A stretch of 9,209 bases of DNA from positions 1 to 9,209 of the forward strand of contig JAIPHI010000111.1 in the NCBI GenBank assembly GCA_021735285.1, given 5' to 3'. Numbering within the stretch: position 1 is the first letter of the stretch; the number at the start of each line of letters is the position of its first letter. The notes below the pieces were generated by a model, which saw only the letters and a list, made by a program, of their open reading frames with translations, was not told the DNA's origin and did not search any database. The position numbers and the translations under genes were made by a program. The stretch is from Fidelibacterota bacterium (GTDB lineage Bacteria; Fidelibacterota; UBA2242; JAFGTP01). Shown here piece after piece: positions 6,708-9,209 of the stretch.

Positions 6708-7130
6708 TTGAAAAAACGAGTATTATTTGTTTGTACAGGCAATTCAGTCCGCAGCCAGATGGCTGAAGCCCTTTTAAAAAATATGGCTCCTGAAAATTAT
6801 GAAGTTTTTAGTGCCGGCTCACATCCTGCTCCCATTCATGAGTTGACAAAATCTACGTTACTAAAAAATAATAAATATCAGGATAACTTTACATCAAATC
6901 AGATCAATGAATTTAAGAATACTGATCTGGATTATGTGATTGTGCTCTGTGAAGTGGCTTTTCATTATCTACCGGAATTCTCCAGTGATCCGCAGATCAT
7001 TAAATGGTTTATGGACGATCCAATTAGCATATTGGGTAGCAGAGAAAAGCAGGAGCAGGGCTTCCAGATGGCTTTTGATCAGATAAAGTCACGAATTCAA
7101 AAATTTATAAATTCAAACAAAAGTGAATAG
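6708..7130 (+). CDS. Low-molecular-weight protein-tyrosine phosphatase / arsenate-reductase-like protein
   Basis: The 140-residue cytoplasmic protein has the LMW-PTP fold shared by phosphotyrosine phosphatases and thioredoxin-linked arsenate reductases. The N-terminal P-loop is VCTGNSVRSQMAEALL (8-23), with nucleophile Cys9 and Arg15 in the CX5R motif. FSAGSHP (34-40) is a conserved family segment, and MDDP (102-105) holds the expected general acid Asp. The overall sequence is closest to the ArsC branch (CTGNSCRSQMAEG). However, the second P-loop cysteine is Val14 here. Of the redox pair (Cys82 and Cys89 in B. subtilis ArsC), only the first is present, as Cys81; the second position is Leu88. 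Arsenate reduction by the classical three-cysteine route is therefore doubtful, and a phosphatase role is as likely. Translation starts at TTG. The gene ends 3 bases before the nucleoside kinase, forming an operon with it. No arsenite pump or ArsR gene is nearby. Confidence 0.85.
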   Translation: MKKRVLFVCTGNSVRSQMAEALLKNMAPENYEVFSAGSHPAPIHELTKSTLLKNNKYQDNFTSNQINEFKNTDLDYVIVLCEVAFHYLPEFSSDPQIIKWFMDDPISILGSREKQEQGFQMAFDQIKSRIQKFINSNKSE

Positions 7131-7133
7131 TTC

Positions 7134-8780
7134 ATGGCCAATATAACTATCAATCAAAAACATTATAAAAATGTCAAAGAGGATCAAACCTTTCAGCAGG
7201 TTCTAAAAGACCTGGCTCTTGATCATAAATTTGACTCCTTTTTAGCCTTAAAAAACAATCAGTTCTGTTCCCTCAACGAAAAAGTTTGTGAAAATTGCAA
7301 TCTTCAATTTTTCGATAAATTCGGCACCTATCCGGCCAAGGCTTATTTAAATACTGCAATTTTGATCCTGCGTTTTATTCAGATCACAGAGGCCCCTGAA
7401 TTTACAATTAAGATCCAACATAGTGTTAGCGATGGTGTGTATGGTGAATTCAAAGATAAATCAGGCACCAAAAAAGAAAAGATCAATAAGCTCAAAACCT
7501 GCTTCAAAGAAACTGTTGAGAAAAATTTACCCATTCTGCCTGAGGTAGTCTCTCGCACTGATACTATTCATTATTTTGAAAAAAATGGTCGCAAGGATAC
7601 TGCCGATCTATTACAATTTTGCTCTCAGGATTTTATCAATCTTTATACTTTAGAGGGCATAAAATTCTGGGTGCCCTTTCCGGTAGCAGCAGAAACCGGA
7701 CTTATCAGTATTTTTGAAATAATGGCTTATAAAGATGGCTTTTTATTACGAACACCTTCCACCGGTGATCATAGTTCTTTAAAGGAGTTCTATGATCAGG
7801 GCAAGCTTTTCAATGTATTTAAGGAATTCATTCAATGGGGAGAGATTCTTGATCTTAACAGTATCTACGATATAAACCAGGCCATTATTCAAAATAAAAT
7901 TTCGGATATTATTAAAATCTCAGAGGCTATGCATGAGAAAAAAATAGCCAATATAGCGGAAAGAATTTCCAGAGAAGACAAAAAACTCATCTTCATTTCA
8001 GGGCCTTCATCATCCGGAAAAACAACTTTTTCAAAAAGACTATCCATCCAATTGCGAGCCCTGGGTTATGAATCAATTCCTATTTCTCTGGATGATTACT
8101 TTAAGGATCGGGACGAACTGCGGGCAGAGCAGGGAGAAAACATGAATTTTGAGGTGCTGGAAGCTCTTGATCTGGAATTGTTAAACAACCATCTGCAAAA
8201 AATGCTCAAATGTGAAAAAGTCGCTATTCCTGCGTATGATTTTTCCTCCGGAGAGAAAATAATGAACAACCGGGAAATAATTCCCGATCAGGATACTTTT
8301 ATCATTTTAGAAGGTATCCATGGCATCAATCCAAATCTAACACCTGTTATATCTTCCGAACACAAATTTAAAATTTACGTCTCTGCTTTAACTCACCTTA
8401 ATTTTAATGATTTCAATAGAATTTCAACCCACGATATGCGCTTAATTCGTCGGGTAGTTAGAGATGCGCGCTATAGGAATTATCCGGCTGATCAAACTAT
8501 CCGGCTCTGGGAAAATGTAGTTGAGGGCGAAAAAAAATATATCTTCAAGTATCAGAGCAATGCTGATGTGATGTTCAATTCAGCCCTTGTCTACGAGACC
8601 TCGGTTTTAAAGAACGAAGCCATGAAATTTTTAAAAGCAATTCGTCCAGAAAATGATACTTTCCCCATAGCCAATCGACTGGTCAATATTCTTTCCTACT
8701 ATCTACCGGTTTATCAAAAAGAAATCCCGCCTACCTCAATTATTCGTGAGTTTATCGGTGGCAGCTCCTTTAATTTTTAG
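7134..8780 (+). CDS. Nucleoside kinase of the uridine kinase/phosphoribulokinase family with TGS/ThrRS-like N-terminus
   Basis: This 548-residue cytoplasmic protein is a P-loop kinase expected to phosphorylate a nucleoside (uridine or a related ribonucleoside) for salvage. The kinase half (about 280-548) carries Walker A GPSSSGKT (290-297) with Lys296, then SLDDYFKDR (319-327), ILEGIHGINP (391-400) and RLIRRVVRDARYRNYPA (436-452). It ends in IIREFIGGSSFNF, a tail typical of this family. The N-terminal half resembles the editing end of threonyl-tRNA synthetase: a TGS-like stretch (about 1-60), then TIKIQHSVSDGVYGEF (91-106) and a region to about 230 like the ThrRS/AlaRS second additional domain. 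This arrangement and the length are normal for the long bacterial nucleoside kinases. The ATG lies 3 bases after the phosphatase stop with only a weak AAGTGA before it, which suggests translational coupling. The exact nucleoside cannot be told from sequence. Confidence 0.93.
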   Translation: MANITINQKHYKNVKEDQTFQQVLKDLALDHKFDSFLALKNNQFCSLNEKVCENCNLQFFDKFGTYPAKAYLNTAILILRFIQITEAPEFTIKIQHSVSDGVYGEFKDKSGTKKEKINKLKTCFKETVEKNLPILPEVVSRTDTIHYFEKNGRKDTADLLQFCSQDFINLYTLEGIKFWVPFPVAAETGLISIFEIMAYKDGFLLRTPSTGDHSSLKEFYDQGKLFNVFKEFIQWGEILDLNSIYDINQAIIQNKISDIIKISEAMHEKKIANIAERISREDKKLIFISGPSSSGKTTFSKRLSIQLRALGYESIPISLDDYFKDRDELRAEQGENMNFEVLEALDLELLNNHLQKMLKCEKVAIPAYDFSSGEKIMNNREIIPDQDTFIILEGIHGINPNLTPVISSEHKFKIYVSALTHLNFNDFNRISTHDMRLIRRVVRDARYRNYPADQTIRLWENVVEGEKKYIFKYQSNADVMFNSALVYETSVLKNEAMKFLKAIRPENDTFPIANRLVNILSYYLPVYQKEIPPTSIIREFIGGSSFNF

Positions 8781-9044
8781 TAAATAATGTGAAATAAGAT
8801 AAAATGTCAAAGGGATATCCCCCTGGCGTAATAATGGGTTCTCGTCTGATTTAGATTCCATCATGATAAATCATAACTTTTCAAAGAAACATTCTGCTCC
8901 CTTTGCATGATTGTAACGTCCCGGGACGTGCGTACTGCAAAATTTATTAGAATAAAATTAACAAATTAAAAATCAGTCTGTTGCCTGGAAATATCTTTGA
9001 TACTTCAGCAGTCTTTTATCAAATATTAGATCCCTCTATTGCGA
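8781..9044. other. Intergenic region between convergent genes
   Basis: This 264-bp gap separates the stop codons of the nucleoside kinase (plus) and the MFS transporter (minus). It holds a 10-bp palindrome GGGATATCCC (8812-8821) and a GC-rich palindrome with nested outer arms (8902-8941). It also has a 7-bp inverted repeat TTTGATA/TATCAAA (8996-9002, 9017-9023). None is followed by a proper U-run, so no terminator is called with confidence. I see no gene or tRNA. Confidence 0.6.
8902..8941. repeat. GC-rich 14-bp palindrome with nested flanking inverted arms
   Basis: ACGTCCCGGGACGT at 8916-8929 is a perfect palindrome. Outside it GTA (8913-8915) pairs with TAC (8933-8935), and TTTGCA (8902-8907) pairs with TGCAAA (8936-8941), with unpaired bases between. 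The whole can fold into one imperfect hairpin on either strand. Its GC content contrasts with the AT-rich gap. It could be a dispersed palindromic repeat, a protein-binding dyad, or a transcript-end structure between convergent genes. Confidence 0.65.
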
Positions 9045-9209
9045 TTAATACTCTCTTGTATCAATAATCTTTGCAGTGAAAAGTAATCCTGTACCAATCA
9101 TTATCCCCAGCAAACAAATCCCAAACCAGAGGGTGCTGGGGCCAAATGCACTGTAGATATAGCTTCCAATTGCCGGTGCCACAGCAAAAGCCAATGAGAA
9201 CGAAAAGGA
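9045..9209 (-). CDS. MFS-type transporter, C-terminal end only
   Basis: An open frame enters from the right edge and ends at TAA (9047-9045), giving 54 residues with the N-terminal part outside the window. It reads as the last two transmembrane helices of a major facilitator transporter: a hydrophobic stretch SLAFAVAPAIGSYIY, a short loop AFGPSTLW, then FGICLLGIMIGTGLLF and the charged tail TAKIIDTREY. The pattern A-P-x-I-G-x-Y-I-Y followed by F-G-x-x-x-L-W is common in the C-terminal half of drug/sugar MFS exporters. Substrate cannot be judged. The gene is convergent with the nucleoside kinase gene. Confidence 0.72.
   Translation of the reverse strand, partial: SFSFSLAFAVAPAIGSYIYSAFGPSTLWFGICLLGIMIGTGLLFTAKIIDTREY

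Noticed and set aside
8820..8860. tRNA-like stretch around GGGTTCTCGTCTGATTTAG
   Set aside because: No acceptor stem, anticodon arm or proper T-loop can be formed around it.
8736..8861. 41-codon minus-strand frame (MESKSDENPLL...) at the kinase 3' end
   Set aside because: It has no clear ribosome site, overlaps the kinase gene antisense for part of its length and resembles no known small protein.
8996..9023. TTTGATA/TATCAAA hairpin as terminator of the MFS gene
   Set aside because: The 7-bp AT-rich stem has a 14-base loop and no U-run after it on either strand.
1..9209. A defence, CRISPR, mobile or otherwise new multi-gene system
   Set aside because: All genes fall into recognisable housekeeping or metabolic families; no repeat-spacer pattern, transposase, integrase, reverse transcriptase or effector-like gene is visible.

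Overview
The window is an AT-rich bacterial chromosome segment with five complete protein genes and two more cut by the window edges. No rRNA, tRNA, CRISPR array, transposase or phage gene is visible. The gene types point to an anaerobic or fermentative bacterium: a pyruvate,phosphate dikinase of the bacterial type, a secreted C69-family dipeptidase, a short (309 aa) QueG, and a uridine-kinase-like nucleoside kinase with a ThrRS-like N-terminal half. The short QueG and the overall gene set recall Bacteroidetes-like (FCB-group) lineages, perhaps Cloacimonadota or a relative. That placement is an inference from gene character and is weak.

Layout. Four genes lie on the minus strand from 1 to 6522. 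In transcription order they are queG (epoxyqueuosine reductase), the secreted C69 dipeptidase, ppdK, and a membrane-anchored SIMPL-domain protein that runs off the left edge. Gaps of 231, 399 and 83 bp separate them. Promoter-like motifs lie before queG, the dipeptidase and ppdK, and a strong intrinsic terminator follows ppdK, so they look like mostly separate transcription units rather than one operon. From 6708 the plus strand carries a tight two-gene operon with a 3-bp gap: a low-molecular-weight phosphatase/arsenate-reductase-like protein starting at TTG, and a nucleoside kinase. The 185-bp gap between queG and this operon is a divergent promoter region. At the right edge the C-terminal end of an MFS-type transporter lies on the minus strand, convergent with the kinase gene. 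The 264-bp gap between them holds a conspicuous GC-rich palindrome.

How the genes fit together. PPDK interconverts pyruvate and PEP, and the secreted dipeptidase would supply amino acids, which suits a peptide- or amino-acid-fermenting life. QueG finishes queuosine synthesis on tRNA. The kinase would phosphorylate a nucleoside, probably for salvage. These are housekeeping or peripheral metabolic functions, and I see no evidence of a new multi-gene system. The points most worth a second look are the GC-rich nested palindrome at 8902-8941, the ArsC-like phosphatase that lacks two of the usual redox cysteines, and its tight pairing with the TGS/ThrRS-like nucleoside kinase.
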